A DNA stretch of 35,480 nucleotides from Alphaproteobacteria bacterium (GTDB lineage: Bacteria; Pseudomonadota; Alphaproteobacteria; SMXQ01). The number at the start of each line of letters is the position of its first letter. The stretch's first letter is position 1. The notes under the pieces are model-generated. The model did not search any database. It worked only from the letters and a program-made list of their open reading frames with translations, and was not told the origin of the DNA. Location of the stretch: contig JAPUGG010000188.1 in NCBI GenBank assembly GCA_027292975.1, positions 1-35,480 on the forward strand. The letters run 5' to 3'. This document shows, piece after piece, positions 9,519 to 18,754 of the stretch. Made by a program: the position numbers and the translations under genes.

Positions 9519-10703
9519 TCATCCAGCCCGCCGGGCCAGGTGCGCCTGCCAAAACCACAGGGCGGCAACCAGGGAAGCAGCGATTCCGGGCACGACCGCG
9601 TAATTCAAGATCTCCCAACCGAAATTCTGATGCAGGATTCCGCCCGACATTGCCCCCAGGGCGACCGCGCCGAACACCAGAAAATCGTTGAATCCCTGGA
9701 CTTTCGCCTGTTCCGGACGGGCGATGGCCCCGGTCAGAAAACTGGTGCCGCCGACGAACATGAAATTCCAGCCGATCCCCAACGCCATCAGCGCCATGGT
9801 GAACTGCCAGAGCCCGTGACCCATCTGGTTCACCGCCACGCAGGCCAGGATAAAACACGCGCCGGCGACGATCACCGGCAGCACGCCGAACCGCTTGATC
9901 AGGTGGCCGGTGACAAAGGAAGGCGCGAACATTGCGAACACGTGCCACTGGATGACAAAGGCGGTGTCTCCGAACCCGTGGCCCATTCCATCCATGGCCA
10001 ACGGCGTCGAGGTCATCACCAGGGTCATCGAGCTGTAACCCGCCACGCCGGCAAGGATCGCCACGGCGACCGCGGGAATGCGCAGGATTTCCACCAAGGG
10101 ACGGCCCTGGTCCTTGCGCTCCCCGGCGCTCAGCCCGGGGATGTTCACGAATACCAGCAATGAGATGGTCACGACCTGGATCCCGGCAAAGGCGGCGAAG
10201 CTGCCGGTAAAGGCCACGTCCCCCAGGGCATCCACCGTGATGCGCGCGAGATTTGGACCGGAAAACGCCGCCACGACCCCACCCGCCAGCACCAGGGAGA
10301 TGGCCCTCGACCGGTTCTCCTCGTCGGCGCAATCGGCGGCGGCGAAACGGTAATAGAGGGCGAACCCGTTGACCACGCCGACCAGGGCGGAGCCGACGCA
10401 AAACAGCACGAAATGCCCGCCCATCAATGCCACGACGCAGATCAGCCCGGCGAGTATTCCAATCGACGCGCCGACCTGAAACCCGGTGCGGCGGCCGAAC
10501 CGCCGCATCATGAAAGACGCGGGAACCGTCGTCGCCATGGTCATCACGAACTGCAAGGAGATGGGCAGGGTGGCCAGACCGGAGCCGGGCCACAGGGCCT
10601 CACCGGCGAGCGCCGTCACCGTCAGCACCATGGAACTTCCGGTCATGAAAAGGGCTTGGCAGAGAGCAAGCAGGAAAAGGTTACGGCGGGCCCCTCGGAG
10701 CAT
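9519..10703 (-). CDS. MFS transporter
   Basis: The 394-residue protein has twelve predicted transmembrane helices in two halves. The inter-helix 2-3 motif is visible as MRRFGRRTGF, the MFS motif A (G-x-L-a-D-r-x-G-r-r) in a diverged form, and NRSRAIS follows helix 4. The second half contains GHLIKRFGVLP, a counterpart of motif A. The family resembles YfcJ/NreB-like permeases of unknown substrate. It is 168 bp upstream of hppA on the same strand. No efflux-specific feature or partner gene identifies the cargo. Confidence 0.85.
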   Translation of the reverse strand: MLRGARRNLFLLALCQALFMTGSSMVLTVTALAGEALWPGSGLATLPISLQFVMTMATTVPASFMMRRFGRRTGFQVGASIGILAGLICVVALMGGHFVLFCVGSALVGVVNGFALYYRFAAADCADEENRSRAISLVLAGGVVAAFSGPNLARITVDALGDVAFTGSFAAFAGIQVVTISLLVFVNIPGLSAGERKDQGRPLVEILRIPAVAVAILAGVAGYSSMTLVMTSTPLAMDGMGHGFGDTAFVIQWHVFAMFAPSFVTGHLIKRFGVLPVIVAGACFILACVAVNQMGHGLWQFTMALMALGIGWNFMFVGGTSFLTGAIARPEQAKVQGFNDFLVFGAVALGAMSGGILHQNFGWEILNYAVVPGIAASLVAALWFWQAHLARRAG

Positions 10704-10760
10704 GGCGCAAGATTGCGCAATCGTCCCCCCATGGCAACGGGAAAGAAGTCAACGGGTGGT

Positions 10761-10808
10761 CATGGGGCCGTGGGGGCATGGCGGCATGGGGCCATGGGGG
10801 CATGGCGG
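10761..10808. repeat. Two tandem 24-bp units (CATGGGGCC-rich)
   Basis: Two adjacent 24-bp copies (10761-10784 and 10785-10808) differ at one position. They are built from CATGG/GGGGG blocks and occupy the gap between the FliL-like gene and the MFS gene. No hairpin or promoter function is evident; simple-repeat slippage explains them. Confidence 0.75.
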
Positions 10809-10814
10809 ATGCGA

Positions 10815-11261
10815 TTAAATCCGGGGGCGCATGGTGAAGGAGGCCTCGATCAAGACATCCTTGACCACATCCCCACCGATGATCTTCCTGGCCAGTCGCC
10901 TAAGCCTTATCTTGACGGTTTTTGCAATATACGCTCGGCCGTTGCCATGGCGCACGGCGATAACCCCGTAGAGGTCCCGCAAGAATGCGTCCTGCAGCTT
11001 GAGCCGTGCCGCCATGACCTTCTCCTTGTTGGCCTGGCCAAAGGTTTCGATGCTGATGATCAAATTGACCTGATTGACCACCCGGCCGTCGCGGATGACG
11101 GGGATGTAGAAGGGCTGCAATTTGAAGAATTGCGGGATATTCCCGAGAAAACGGTCGATGGTGGCGCTGCCAGATCCCGCCTTGTGACCGGCGGCCCATG
11201 CCGTCGGCGTGGCAAGCCACAGGGCAAAACAGGCTATGGCGATCCTAGCCAAGGGTTTCAT
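10815..11261 (-). CDS. Secreted or membrane-anchored FliL-like protein, function unknown
   Basis: This is a 148-residue protein with an N-terminal hydrophobic signal segment (residues 3-23, ending TAWAAG). The rest resembles the periplasmic domain of FliL, the flagellar motor-associated protein: a beta strand with VNQVNLIISIETFGQANKE, a helix MAARLKLQDAFLRDLYGVIA, and a C-terminal LARKIIGGDVVKDVLIEASF, like the FliL ending 'gxVxdVyfteF'. The resemblance is structural and weak in sequence. It sits 71 bp downstream of thiL and far from motAB, so flagellar involvement is a suggestion. GGGAGA precedes the ATG. Confidence 0.55.
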   Translation of the reverse strand: MKPLARIAIACFALWLATPTAWAAGHKAGSGSATIDRFLGNIPQFFKLQPFYIPVIRDGRVVNQVNLIISIETFGQANKEKVMAARLKLQDAFLRDLYGVIAVRHGNGRAYIAKTVKIRLRRLARKIIGGDVVKDVLIEASFTMRPRI

Positions 11262-11332
11262 GGCCGTCTCCCGGGTGTTCGGAACCGCCTCACCTTGACA
11301 TTGCTTTCTAAATTATTGGTAAAACGACGAAT

Positions 11333-12331
11333 TCACCCTCGGCGAAAATGCCGATAGCCGCCATTCTCGAGCTTCAACCCCAATCCGTCCCCATCATCCA
11401 CTTCAAGCCCGCCGCCATCGGTTATGGAGCCGATGCGGGTGACATCGACGGCGAGATCGCTAGCGATGGCGCGTAGCGCCGCGTCGTTTTCCGGAGGCGC
11501 GGTGAATAACAGCTCGTAATCATCACCGCCCGTGAGGAGATCCGCCAGTTTGCCTTGATCGAGACGCAGCGCCGCTTGCGCCGCGTTGGACAACGGCACC
11601 GCCTGGGCGACCAGGCGCGCACCGACGCCGGAGCAGGTACAGATATGGCCGAGATCCGCGATCAGGCCGTCGGAAACGTCGATCGCCGCATGGGCATGGC
11701 CCAGCAATCGAACCCCGAACTCAAGCCGTGGCCGAGGCCGGCGGTAACGCTCAACCAGGTAGTTTTCCTGGGCCTGGTCGAGCCCCTTGAGTGCGCCCTT
11801 TGCGATGCCCAGCCCAAGCGCCCCGTCGCCGATGGTGCCGGTGACATAGATCGCGTCTCCCGTCAATGCGCCGCCGCGGGTCAGCACCTGGCCGGCCGGC
11901 ACCGCGCCGAGCGCGGTCAAGGACAGTGTCAGGGGCCCGTCGCTCCCAACCGTATCGCCGCCGATCAGCGGCGCATGGAATTCTTCGCTATCGGCTTTGA
12001 GACCGGCGGCGAACCGCTCCATCCAATCGCCGGTCACGTCGCGCGGCAGGACCAAAGCGAGCAGCAGCCCAAGCGGTCGCGCGCCCATGGCGGCAAGGTC
12101 GGAAAGGTTGACCCGGATGATCTTTCGGGCGATGTCGCCGGGCGGGTCGTCGCCAAGAAAGTGGATCCCGGCGACCATGGTGTCGACCGCCGCAACCACG
12201 CGCTGGCCGGCCGGCACATCGAGAATGGCGGCATCGTCGGTGAGCCCAAGGGCACCGGGCGCGCCGGCGGCCAGCGGCGCCAAGTACTTGGCGATCAGAT
12301 CGAATTCGTCACCGATGCCATTGGCCGCCAC
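11333..12331 (-). CDS. thiL: Thiamine-monophosphate kinase
   Basis: ThiL phosphorylates thiamine monophosphate to thiamine diphosphate. It belongs to the PurM/SelD-like fold. Visible motifs are GIGDEFDLIAKYLAP at the N terminus, LTDDAAIL, AVDTMVAGIHF, IGGDTVGS, IDVSDGLIADLGH and GGDDYELLF, which together hold the Mg-ATP and substrate acidic residues. The frame is open 79 codons further upstream, where it shadows nusB. The chosen start is GTG at 12331, 14 bp after the nusB stop with GGGGAG 6 nt upstream; no in-frame ATG suits. The product is 332 residues, normal for the family. It is the last gene of the nrdR-rib-nusB-thiL series. Confidence 0.93.
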   Translation of the reverse strand: MAANGIGDEFDLIAKYLAPLAAGAPGALGLTDDAAILDVPAGQRVVAAVDTMVAGIHFLGDDPPGDIARKIIRVNLSDLAAMGARPLGLLLALVLPRDVTGDWMERFAAGLKADSEEFHAPLIGGDTVGSDGPLTLSLTALGAVPAGQVLTRGGALTGDAIYVTGTIGDGALGLGIAKGALKGLDQAQENYLVERYRRPRPRLEFGVRLLGHAHAAIDVSDGLIADLGHICTCSGVGARLVAQAVPLSNAAQAALRLDQGKLADLLTGGDDYELLFTAPPENDAALRAIASDLAVDVTRIGSITDGGGLEVDDGDGLGLKLENGGYRHFRRG

Positions 12332-12345
12332 CGCCGCCTCCCCGG

Positions 12346-12867
12346 TCAGGCCCCGCCCCGCGGCACGGGCCCGGCCTCCGACCTGCCGGCAACGGAATCC
12401 AGGACGCCGTTGATCAGACCGGGCTCGGCGCCGTCGAAAAACGCGTTGGCGACGCCCACGTATTCGTTGATGGACACCTTGGGCGGAATATCGTCGCGCA
12501 AGGTCAATTCGAAGACCCCGGCCTCGAGGATGAGGCGCACGAGAATTTCGAGCCGCGCGACGGTCCAATCGATGGTCAGCGCGGCGCCGATGATCTCGTC
12601 AAGCCTGTGACGATGCGCGACCACGCCGCCGACGATGGCCGCAAACAAATCCGGGTCAGGCGCCGGCAGGGCCGCGCTTGGGCCATCTTCGCCATCGCCT
12701 TGCGGAGCCTCGCCCGCCAAGAACTGGGCGATGGCCTGATCCACCCCGACGCCGGCGATCTCGATTTGATAGAGCGCTTGGACAGCGGTGAGCCTGGCGG
12801 CGGCGCGGCGCCCCACCGCGGCGGCCGATGCCGCCTTGACGTTCGGCGCACGATCCCCGGCGGCCAT
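12346..12867 (-). CDS. nusB: Transcription antitermination factor NusB
   Basis: NusB binds boxA of rRNA leaders together with S10 (NusE) and promotes antitermination. The 173-residue protein has the all-helical NusB fold: RRAAARLTAVQALYQIEIAG near the N terminus, and the C-terminal VSINEYVGVANAFFDGAEPG followed by INGVLDSVAGR, the most conserved part (INExVxLAKxF...FVNGVLD). The ATG at 12867, just after the ribH stop, is preferred; a GTG 21 nt upstream inside ribH is possible. The alphaproteobacterial proteins share the long Ala/Pro-rich insertion seen between helices. It lies between ribH and thiL as in many proteobacteria. Confidence 0.93.
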   Translation of the reverse strand: MAAGDRAPNVKAASAAAVGRRAAARLTAVQALYQIEIAGVGVDQAIAQFLAGEAPQGDGEDGPSAALPAPDPDLFAAIVGGVVAHRHRLDEIIGAALTIDWTVARLEILVRLILEAGVFELTLRDDIPPKVSINEYVGVANAFFDGAEPGLINGVLDSVAGRSEAGPVPRGGA

Positions 12868-12871
12868 CGCC

Positions 12872-13321
12872 CTATCCGCTGAATTCACGGGCCAGGCCGA
12901 TCATGGCGAGGCAGGCACGGGCGGCGGTGCGGCCCTTGTCGCCCTTATCCACGGCGCCCCGTTCCATGGCCTGGTCCCTGTTTTCGACGGTCAAGATCCC
13001 GTAGCCGATGGCGAGCTTGTGCTCGAGGACAAGCTCTTGGAGGCCACGGGCCGATTCGCCGCAGATATAGTCGTAATGGGTGGTCTCGCCGCGGATGACG
13101 CAACCGAGCGCCACGTAGCCGTCGAAACGGGCCGCCCGGTCACGCCTTGCATCCATGGCCAGCCGGATCGCGCCGGGAATTTCGAAAGCGCCGGGAACAG
13201 CGAATCGTTCATAGGTGGCCCCGGCCTCCTCCAAGGCCGCCGCCGCACCCCTGACCAGTTCATCGGCAATGTCCTCGTAGAACCGCGCCTCGACAATCAT
13301 GATATGCGGATGGTCACTCAT
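12872..13321 (-). CDS. ribH: 6,7-dimethyl-8-ribityllumazine synthase
   Basis: Lumazine synthase condenses the ribityl-aminouracil made by RibD with dihydroxybutanone phosphate. The 149-residue protein contains IMIVEARFYEDIADELVRGA at the N terminus (the substrate-binding FN segment here is AR-F-Y), the FAVPGAFEIPGA loop, ALGCVIRGETTHYDYIC with the catalytic His, and YGILTVENRDQAMER. All active-site segments are intact. It lies about 100 bp after ribE and 4 bp before the preferred nusB start. The dihydroxybutanone-phosphate synthase gene that usually sits between ribE and ribH is not present. Confidence 0.96.
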   Translation of the reverse strand: MSDHPHIMIVEARFYEDIADELVRGAAAALEEAGATYERFAVPGAFEIPGAIRLAMDARRDRAARFDGYVALGCVIRGETTHYDYICGESARGLQELVLEHKLAIGYGILTVENRDQAMERGAVDKGDKGRTAARACLAMIGLAREFSG

Positions 13322-13420
13322 TTCCGATCGTTCTCACCCTAGAGCGCTGCCCGGGAAAATGGACTGCGATACCCGCCGCCGCCCCGGACACGGCCTCTAT
13401 GCCTGGAACATACAACCGAA
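13322..13420. other. ribE-ribH gap where ribBA is expected
   Basis: The 99-bp gap holds no reading frame. It begins with CTAGAGCGCTGCCCGGGAAAATGG (13339), which weakly resembles the repeat family (CTAGAGC + CCGG). In many alphaproteobacteria ribBA (or ribB) is located here, so a deletion or relocation is possible. Confidence 0.45.
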
Positions 13421-14026
13421 TCAGGCCAAGGCAAGACGGTTCAGGTAGCGGGCGATAATGTCCGCCTCGAAATTGACATCGGCGCCTTCCACACACGCAC
13501 CGAGGGTGGTGTTTTCCAGGGTATGGGGGATGAGGTTGACCGAAAAGGTATCGTCTTCGACATGGTTTACCGTCAGGGCAACCCCATCGAGCGCCACGGA
13601 ACCCTTTTCGGCAACCAACTTTGACAATCCCGGGGGCGCCTGGAAGGTGAACCGCACGCTGCCATCGCGCCCTCCCACCGGCACGCACGCACCCACGGTG
13701 GCGATGCCGTCGACGTGGCCGCTCACCATGTGACCGCCCAGTTCGTCTCCCAGCCGCATGGCGCGCTCCAGATTAACGCGATGCCCCGCTGTCCAGAATC
13801 CCAGAGTGGTCCGCGCCAGGGTCTCCGCCGAGACATCGACGGCGAACCAGCCCTTGGAGCCGTCCCGGCCCTTGGCCACCACCGTCAAACAAGGACCCGA
13901 GCAAGCGATGGAAGCCCCTATGTCGATATCGGCCACATCGAGATCGGTTTCGATCTCCATGCGGGTATCGGTCCCCGGCTCGATCTTACGGACCGTCCCG
14001 ATATCGCTGATGATCCCGGTGAACAT
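13421..14026 (-). CDS. ribE: Riboflavin synthase, alpha subunit
   Basis: Riboflavin synthase dismutates two lumazine molecules into riboflavin and the RibD product. The 201-residue protein has the duplicated lumazine-binding barrel: MFTGIISDIGTV at the start, ACSGPCLTVVA in the first repeat, GHMVSGHVDGIA at the beginning of the second, and SVALDGVALTVN as the partner motif. A C-terminal amphipathic helix (FEADIIARYLNRL) forms the trimer contact. The ATG at 14026 is preceded by AAGGAAGG and follows the ribD stop by 13 bp. An upstream open extension is ribD shadow. The gene is sometimes called ribC or ribE; the E. coli name is ribC (ribE in many annotations). Confidence 0.95.
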   Translation of the reverse strand: MFTGIISDIGTVRKIEPGTDTRMEIETDLDVADIDIGASIACSGPCLTVVAKGRDGSKGWFAVDVSAETLARTTLGFWTAGHRVNLERAMRLGDELGGHMVSGHVDGIATVGACVPVGGRDGSVRFTFQAPPGLSKLVAEKGSVALDGVALTVNHVEDDTFSVNLIPHTLENTTLGACVEGADVNFEADIIARYLNRLALA

Positions 14027-14039
14027 GGTGGTACCTTCC

Positions 14040-15176
14040 TTAACCTTGGGCCCCGCCGCCGCCTTCGCGCTCGTAGATTTCAAGGCAATCACGCCCGGCG
14101 GAAAAACTGTGGCGCCGTTCGAATGCGGCCATCTGACCGAGCCCATCGACGCCGAAAGCCTCGGCCACCGGCACCCCGTCGCCGCCGATAATGCCGGGTG
14201 CCCGGAACCAAGCGATACGGTCCACGGCATCGGCCCTGAGCAGCGCCGCCGCCACCCGTCCGCCGCCTTCGGCGAGCACCCTGGTCACGCCCCGTTGGGC
14301 AAGGACGCCGAGGACGGTGCCGGCATCGGGACGGCCGTCATGGTCGGAATCCACCTCGATCACCTCGACGCCGCTCTCGAGGAATGCCGCCTTGCGGTCG
14401 TCTTCGGCCCCCGCCAAGGTCATGATCCAGGTCGGGTGATCGTGTGCCGTGACCACAACCTTGGAGGTGAGCGGCGTCGTTAACCTGGAGTCCAGCACCA
14501 CCCTGAGCGGCGAGAACATCCCCATCCCTTGAAGCCGGCAGGTCAATTCCGGGTCGTCGGTCCGCACCGTCGTGGCCCCGGTCAGCACCGCGTCGTGGCA
14601 CGCCCTCAAACCATGACCCCATGACCGCGCGACCTCTCCGGTGATCCACCGGCTTTCGCCGGTATGGGTGGCGATGCGGCCGTCCAGCGTCGTCGCGCAT
14701 TTCAACGTCACCAAAGGGCGCCCCTCGATCACCCGTTTCATGAACCCGGCGTTGAGCCGCTCGGCGTCACGGCGCCCGACCCCGACCACGACCTCGATCC
14801 CCGCTTTCTCCAACCGTGCGATCCCGGCGCCCGATACCCTTGGATCGGGGTCCTCGGTAGCAATCACGGCACGCGCGATCCCGGCCTCGATCAAGGCGTC
14901 GGCACAGGGCGGCGTTTCACCGTGATGGGCGCAGGGCTCGAAGCTCACGTAAGCGGACCCATTGCGGGCCGCGTCCCCGGCGCGGCGCAGCGCCTCGGTC
15001 TCCCCGTGGGGGCGACCACCGGGCTGGGTCCAGCCGCGCCCCGCCACCGCGCCGTCGCTGTCCAGCACGACACAGCCCACCGCGGGGTTAGGCCAAACCC
15101 GGCCCAAGCCCCGGCGCGCCAGCGCCAGCGCGGTCATCATGTGGCGGATATCGGTTCCTTCAGTTTTCGTCGACAC
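14040..15176 (-). CDS. ribD: Bifunctional deaminase/reductase of riboflavin synthesis
   Basis: RibD carries out two early steps, deaminating the pyrimidine from GTP and then reducing its ribosyl chain. The 378-residue protein has an N-terminal cytidine-deaminase-like domain with the zinc motif HGETEAL...[11 protein letters not shown] (about residues 57-92). The C-terminal reductase domain begins with [17 protein letters not shown] and includes [25 protein letters not shown] and the NADPH motif [14 protein letters not shown]. The start is GTG at 15176 because RibD proteins normally have several residues before the ALALARRG helix; this overlaps nrdR by 17 bp. An ATG at 15140 is the alternative. 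Confidence 0.95.
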   Translation of the reverse strand: MSTKTEGTDIRHMMTALALARRGLGRVWPNPAVGCVVLDSDGAVAGRGWTQPGGRPHGETEALRRAGDAARNGSAYVSFEPCAHHGETPPCADALIEAGIARAVIATEDPDPRVSGAGIARLEKAGIEVVVGVGRRDAERLNAGFMKRVIEGRPLVTLKCATTLDGRIATHTGESRWITGEVARSWGHGLRACHDAVLTGATTVRTDDPELTCRLQGMGMFSPLRVVLDSRLTTPLTSKVVVTAHDHPTWIMTLAGAEDDRKAAFLESGVEVIEVDSDHDGRPDAGTVLGVLAQRGVTRVLAEGGGRVAAALLRADAVDRIAWFRAPGIIGGDGVPVAEAFGVDGLGQMAAFERRHSFSAGRDCLEIYEREGGGGAQG

Positions 15177-15618
15177 TCAATTGGCCCACGAATTCCTCGA
15201 AGTCCTTGGCCTCGCGGAAGTTGCGATAGACCGAAGCGAACCGGACGTAAGCGACCTGGTCGATACCGGCCAGCGCCTCCATCACCAACTCGCCGATATG
15301 GCTGGATGGGATTTCGCTTTCCCCCATGGTCTCGAGGCGGCGCTGGATGGAAGTGACGATCCGCTCCACCTGCTCCTCGTCCACCGGCCGCTTGCGCACG
15401 GCGATACGGATCGAACGGACCAGCTTGTCACGCTCGAACAGCTGCTTCTTGCCATCGCTTTTCAACACCATCAGGTCTCGAATCTGGACCCTCTCGAAGG
15501 TGGTCCAGCGCGACCCGCATTCGGCGCAGTAACGGCGGCGGCGGATGGCCGCGGCCTCTTCGGTGGGACGCGAATCCTTGACTTGGGAATCGTTATGACC
15601 GCAGAAAGGACAACGCAT
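15160..15618 (-). CDS. nrdR: Transcriptional repressor NrdR
   Basis: NrdR represses ribonucleotide reductase genes when its ATP-cone binds dATP. The 152-residue protein has the N-terminal zinc ribbon C3-x2-C6 and C31-x2-C34 with the typical [19 protein letters not shown] sequence, then the ATP-cone from about residue 49 ([20 protein letters not shown]) and [19 protein letters not shown] at the end. GGAGG lies 10 nt before the ATG. It is upstream of ribD, with a 17-bp overlap, and 27 bp downstream of glyA. No nrd gene or obvious NrdR box is in the window. Confidence 0.97.
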   Translation of the reverse strand: MRCPFCGHNDSQVKDSRPTEEAAAIRRRRYCAECGSRWTTFERVQIRDLMVLKSDGKKQLFERDKLVRSIRIAVRKRPVDEEQVERIVTSIQRRLETMGESEIPSSHIGELVMEALAGIDQVAYVRFASVYRNFREAKDFEEFVGQLSVDEN

Positions 15619-15645
15619 TGCACCCGGGCCTCCTCGCCCTTCCGT

Positions 15646-16965
15646 TTATTTCAGGTTCGGGTAGACCGGAAAGCGCCGGCAGAGCGCACCGACCTTCTCG
15701 CGCACTTCGGTTTCGGCGGCGGAATTGTCCCCGGAGTCGGCCTTCAACCCGTTGAGCACCTCGCCGATCCAGGCACCCACCATGGCCCATTCGGCGGGAC
15801 CGAAACCCTGGGTCGTGGCCGCCGGCGTGCCCAAGCGGATGCCCGAGGTCACGAACGGTTTTTGCGGATCGAAGGGCACGGCGTTCTTGTTGCAGGTGAT
15901 TCCCGCCCGCTCGAGGCTCTCTTCCGCCGCCTTGCCGGTGAGGCCCAAAGGCCTCAGGTCCACCAGCACCAAGTGGGTATCGGTGCCGCCCGAGACGATA
16001 TCGACGCCCTCCTGCTGCAGGACATCGGCCAGAATGCGCGCATTGTCCTTGACGGCGGCGGCATAGGCCTTGAATTCGGGCGTCAGCGCCTCGCCCAAGG
16101 ACACCGCCTTGGCGGCGATCACATGCATCAGCGGCCCGCCCTGGGTTCCCGGGAAGACCGAAGACTTGATCTTCTTGCCGATGTCTTGGTCATTGGCGAG
16201 GATCATGCCGCCCCGGGGCCCGCGCAGGGTCTTGTGGGTGGTGGTGGTAACGACGTCCGCGTGATCTAGCGGATTGGGATGGACGCCGCCGGCGACCAGC
16301 CCGGCGAAATGGGCCATGTCCACCATCAGGACGGCGCCCACGGCATCGGCGATTTCACGGAAGCGCGCGAAGTCGATGATCCGCGGATAGGCCGACCCGC
16401 CGGCCAGGATGATCTTCGGTTTGTGTTGCCGGGCAAGGCTTTCGACCTCGTCGAAATCGATCAGCGCGTCCTGTTTGCGGACCCCGTATTGGACCGCGTT
16501 GAACCATTTTCCCGACTGACTGGGCGTGGCCCCGTGGCTCAAGTGCCCGCCGGCGGCGAGCGACATGCCCATAAAAGTGTCGCCCGGTTTCATCAGGGCG
16601 AAGAAAACCTGCTGGTTGGCCTGGGTTCCCGAATGGGGCTGCACATTGGCGTAAGCGCAACCGAACAGCGCCTGGGCCCGATCGATGGCCAGTTGCTCGG
16701 CGATATCGACGAATTCGCATCCGCCGTAGTACCGCCGCCCGGGATAGCCTTCGGCGTATTTGTTGGTCAGCACCGAGCCCTGGGCTTCCAGCACCGCCCG
16801 GGAGACGAAGTTCTCCGAAGCGATCAATTCGATCTGGTCCTGCTGGCGCTTGAGTTCGCCGTGAACCGCGGCGAACACTTGCGGATCCCGGGTCCGCAAA
16901 TCCTCGCCGAAAAAGGCCTCTTGAGAGCCGGCCTCCGTGCTGTTTAATACGGACGATATGGTCAT
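15646..16965 (-). CDS. glyA: Serine hydroxymethyltransferase
   Basis: GlyA interconverts serine and glycine while charging tetrahydrofolate with a one-carbon unit. The 439-residue protein has the PLP lysine at K245 in [14 protein letters not shown], the IELIASENF entry segment, [16 protein letters not shown], and [13 protein letters not shown], all intact. The ATG at 16965 is preferred over the longer frame because GAGGGA precedes it and the family starts near here. It is followed by nrdR and then ribD; rpiB lies 40 bp upstream, so rpiB-glyA-nrdR-ribD probably share transcripts. Confidence 0.97.
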   Translation of the reverse strand: MTISSVLNSTEAGSQEAFFGEDLRTRDPQVFAAVHGELKRQQDQIELIASENFVSRAVLEAQGSVLTNKYAEGYPGRRYYGGCEFVDIAEQLAIDRAQALFGCAYANVQPHSGTQANQQVFFALMKPGDTFMGMSLAAGGHLSHGATPSQSGKWFNAVQYGVRKQDALIDFDEVESLARQHKPKIILAGGSAYPRIIDFARFREIADAVGAVLMVDMAHFAGLVAGGVHPNPLDHADVVTTTTHKTLRGPRGGMILANDQDIGKKIKSSVFPGTQGGPLMHVIAAKAVSLGEALTPEFKAYAAAVKDNARILADVLQQEGVDIVSGGTDTHLVLVDLRPLGLTGKAAEESLERAGITCNKNAVPFDPQKPFVTSGIRLGTPAATTQGFGPAEWAMVGAWIGEVLNGLKADSGDNSAAETEVREKVGALCRRFPVYPNLK

Positions 16966-17005
16966 AAATCCCTCACGCTTCGGGGCCCATCGGGCGGCCC
17001 GTCTG

Positions 17006-17440
17006 TCAAGACATCTTGGCGACCCGCCGGGCGTGGCGCCCACCTTGGAATTCGGTATCAAGAAACGCGGCCAGGCAGTCCTTCGCCACCTTCATACCGA
17101 TGAACCTCCCTGCCATCACCAGGACATTGGCGTCGTTGTGCTGGCGGGCAAGCCGAGCGGCCAGGTGGTCATGGACCAGGGCCGCACGAATCTCACGATG
17201 ACGGTTGGCGGCGATGCTCATGCCGATCCCCGATCCGCATAGCAACACACCCCGGTCCGCACGGCCCTCGCGGATCGCCGTGGCGAGCGCGTCGGCGAAA
17301 TCCGGATAATCCACCGAATCCGGCCCGTCGGTCCCAAGATCGAGGACGGAAAACCCACGGCGTTGCAAATCTCCCGTGAGGGCAACCTTGAGTTCGACCG
17401 CACCGTGATCGGAGGCAATGGCAATGGTTTCTGAGGGCAC
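17006..17440 (-). CDS. rpiB: Ribose-5-phosphate isomerase B
   Basis: RpiB interconverts ribose 5-phosphate and ribulose 5-phosphate. The 144-residue protein shows [16 protein letters not shown] at the N terminus, [16 protein letters not shown], and the active-site loop [17 protein letters not shown] with catalytic Cys68; [11 protein letters not shown] follows. The start codon is GTG at 17440 with GAAGGGAAGG upstream. It precedes glyA by 40 bp on the same strand, a neighbourhood common in alphaproteobacteria. Ribulose 5-phosphate is also the precursor used by the missing RibB step of riboflavin synthesis. Confidence 0.95.
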   Translation of the reverse strand: MPSETIAIASDHGAVELKVALTGDLQRRGFSVLDLGTDGPDSVDYPDFADALATAIREGRADRGVLLCGSGIGMSIAANRHREIRAALVHDHLAARLARQHNDANVLVMAGRFIGMKVAKDCLAAFLDTEFQGGRHARRVAKMS

Positions 17441-17578
17441 GGCCCTTCCCTTCGGACAGCCCGCCGCGGATCAATCGGCGGCGCGAAACTCGGCCGATCT
17501 CATTACCATATGTCGGGGGCGCACGCCACCCCGCCACAAGGACTACCGAAAATAAGGGCGATGCCCCGAGACGGCCGC

Positions 17579-18703
17579 TCAGAACGTGACGTAATCGTAG
17601 GTGCCGTCCTTCCATTCATAGAAGACGTAGCCCGGCGCCGTCACGTCGCCCTTGGCGTCGAAGCCGATAGTGCCGAGCACGGTGTCGAACTTGGAACCGT
17701 GGAGTTGCTCACGCAATTTGGCGGCATCGGTCCCGCCGGCGCGCTCCGCCGCTTGGGCGAATACCTGGATGGCGGCATAGGTATAAAGCGTATAGCCCTC
17801 GGCCGAAAATCCCTGCGCCTTGAATTTGGCCACCAGGGGCGCGACCTTGGGGTTCTTGCGGGGATCCGGGCTGAAGGTCATCAGCGTCCCCTCCCCCAGC
17901 TTGCCGGTGATGTTCCAGAATTCCTGGGTCACCAGGGCATCGCCGGACACCAGGCGCGTGGTAAGCCCCTGTTCGCGCATCTGGCGCACGATCAAGCCGG
18001 CCTCGGCGTGATAGCCGCCATAGAAGAGAATGTCGATGCGGTTCTTCTTGAGCCTCGTGACGATCGCCGAATAGTCCTTTTCCTTGGGCGTCACGGTCCC
18101 GGTCATGGCCAGGGAGACGCCCCGCTTCTTCAGCTGTTTCATGGTCTCTTCGGCCAAACCCTGGGAATAGGCCTGTTTGTCATGCACCACGGCGATCCGC
18201 TTGCCCTTGAACTTGTCGGCAATGAAGTCACCGGCGACTTGGCCCTGCTGGTCATCGCGGCCGCAGACCCGGAACACGTTGGACATGCCGCGCTCGGTCA
18301 ACTTCGGATTGGTCGAGCCCGGCGAGATCATGAGAATGTTTTCCGTCTGGTAGACCTGGCTGGCGGGGATGGAGGAGCCCGAGCAGAAATGCCCGGCCAT
18401 GAATTTCACGCCCTTGTTGACCATCTGGTTGGCGACCGCCACGGCCTGCTTGGGGTCGCATTGGTCGTCGCCGATCTCGAGCTTCAGTTTCTTGCCCAGC
18501 ACCCCACCCGCGGCGTTGATGTCCTTGACCGCCTGTTCGGCGCCGCGGCGCATCTGTTCCCCGAACGTCGCGTACTGTCCCGTCATGGGTCCCGCCGTGG
18601 CGATGACGATGAAGTTGGATTCGCTGGTTTTGGAATCGCAGCCCGTGAGGGCGAGCCCAATCGCCATCAAGGCGGAAAGAATGGAGATATTTTTAGCGTG
18701 CAT
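17579..18703 (-). CDS. Branched-chain amino acid-type ABC transporter substrate-binding lipoprotein
   Basis: The 374-residue protein belongs to the LivJ/LivK (periplasmic-binding type I) family. The first 22 residues are a lipoprotein signal with the lipobox LALTGC, so it is probably membrane-tethered. The mature part begins with IVIATAGPMTGQYATFGEQM, the standard LivJ-like opening (GPmTGxxAxxG), and continues with NAAGGVLGKKLKLEIGDDQC and the SGSSIPASQVY region, where Ser residues normally hold the ligand's carboxylate. AGGGG precedes the ATG. It is the binding-protein partner of livFGMH, but a 266-bp repeat element and a 2.1-kb insertion separate it from them. The exact amino acid ligand is not shown by the sequence. 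Confidence 0.9.
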   Translation of the reverse strand: MHAKNISILSALMAIGLALTGCDSKTSESNFIVIATAGPMTGQYATFGEQMRRGAEQAVKDINAAGGVLGKKLKLEIGDDQCDPKQAVAVANQMVNKGVKFMAGHFCSGSSIPASQVYQTENILMISPGSTNPKLTERGMSNVFRVCGRDDQQGQVAGDFIADKFKGKRIAVVHDKQAYSQGLAEETMKQLKKRGVSLAMTGTVTPKEKDYSAIVTRLKKNRIDILFYGGYHAEAGLIVRQMREQGLTTRLVSGDALVTQEFWNITGKLGEGTLMTFSPDPRKNPKVAPLVAKFKAQGFSAEGYTLYTYAAIQVFAQAAERAGGTDAAKLREQLHGSKFDTVLGTIGFDAKGDVTAPGYVFYEWKDGTYDYVTF

Positions 18704-18754
18704 GACATGTCCCCTGGCGCGACTCGTAATTCGTCCCGGTGAAAGAGAAATACA

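Noticed and set aside
10761-10808. Possible CRISPR-like or regulatory direct repeat
   Set aside because: Only two abutting 24-bp units without spacers; simple-sequence repeat.
10815-11261. Genuine FliL
   Set aside because: The resemblance is limited to the C-terminal pattern and there are no flagellar genes beside it, so the symbol fliL was not used.
11333-12568. Longer ThiL start within nusB
   Set aside because: The added residues shadow NusB codons and do not match ThiL; the GTG at 12331 has a good ribosome site and spacing.
13339-13362. Fifth full copy of the repeat family
   Set aside because: Only CTAGAGC and CCGG agree; the rest differs, so it is at most a decayed copy.
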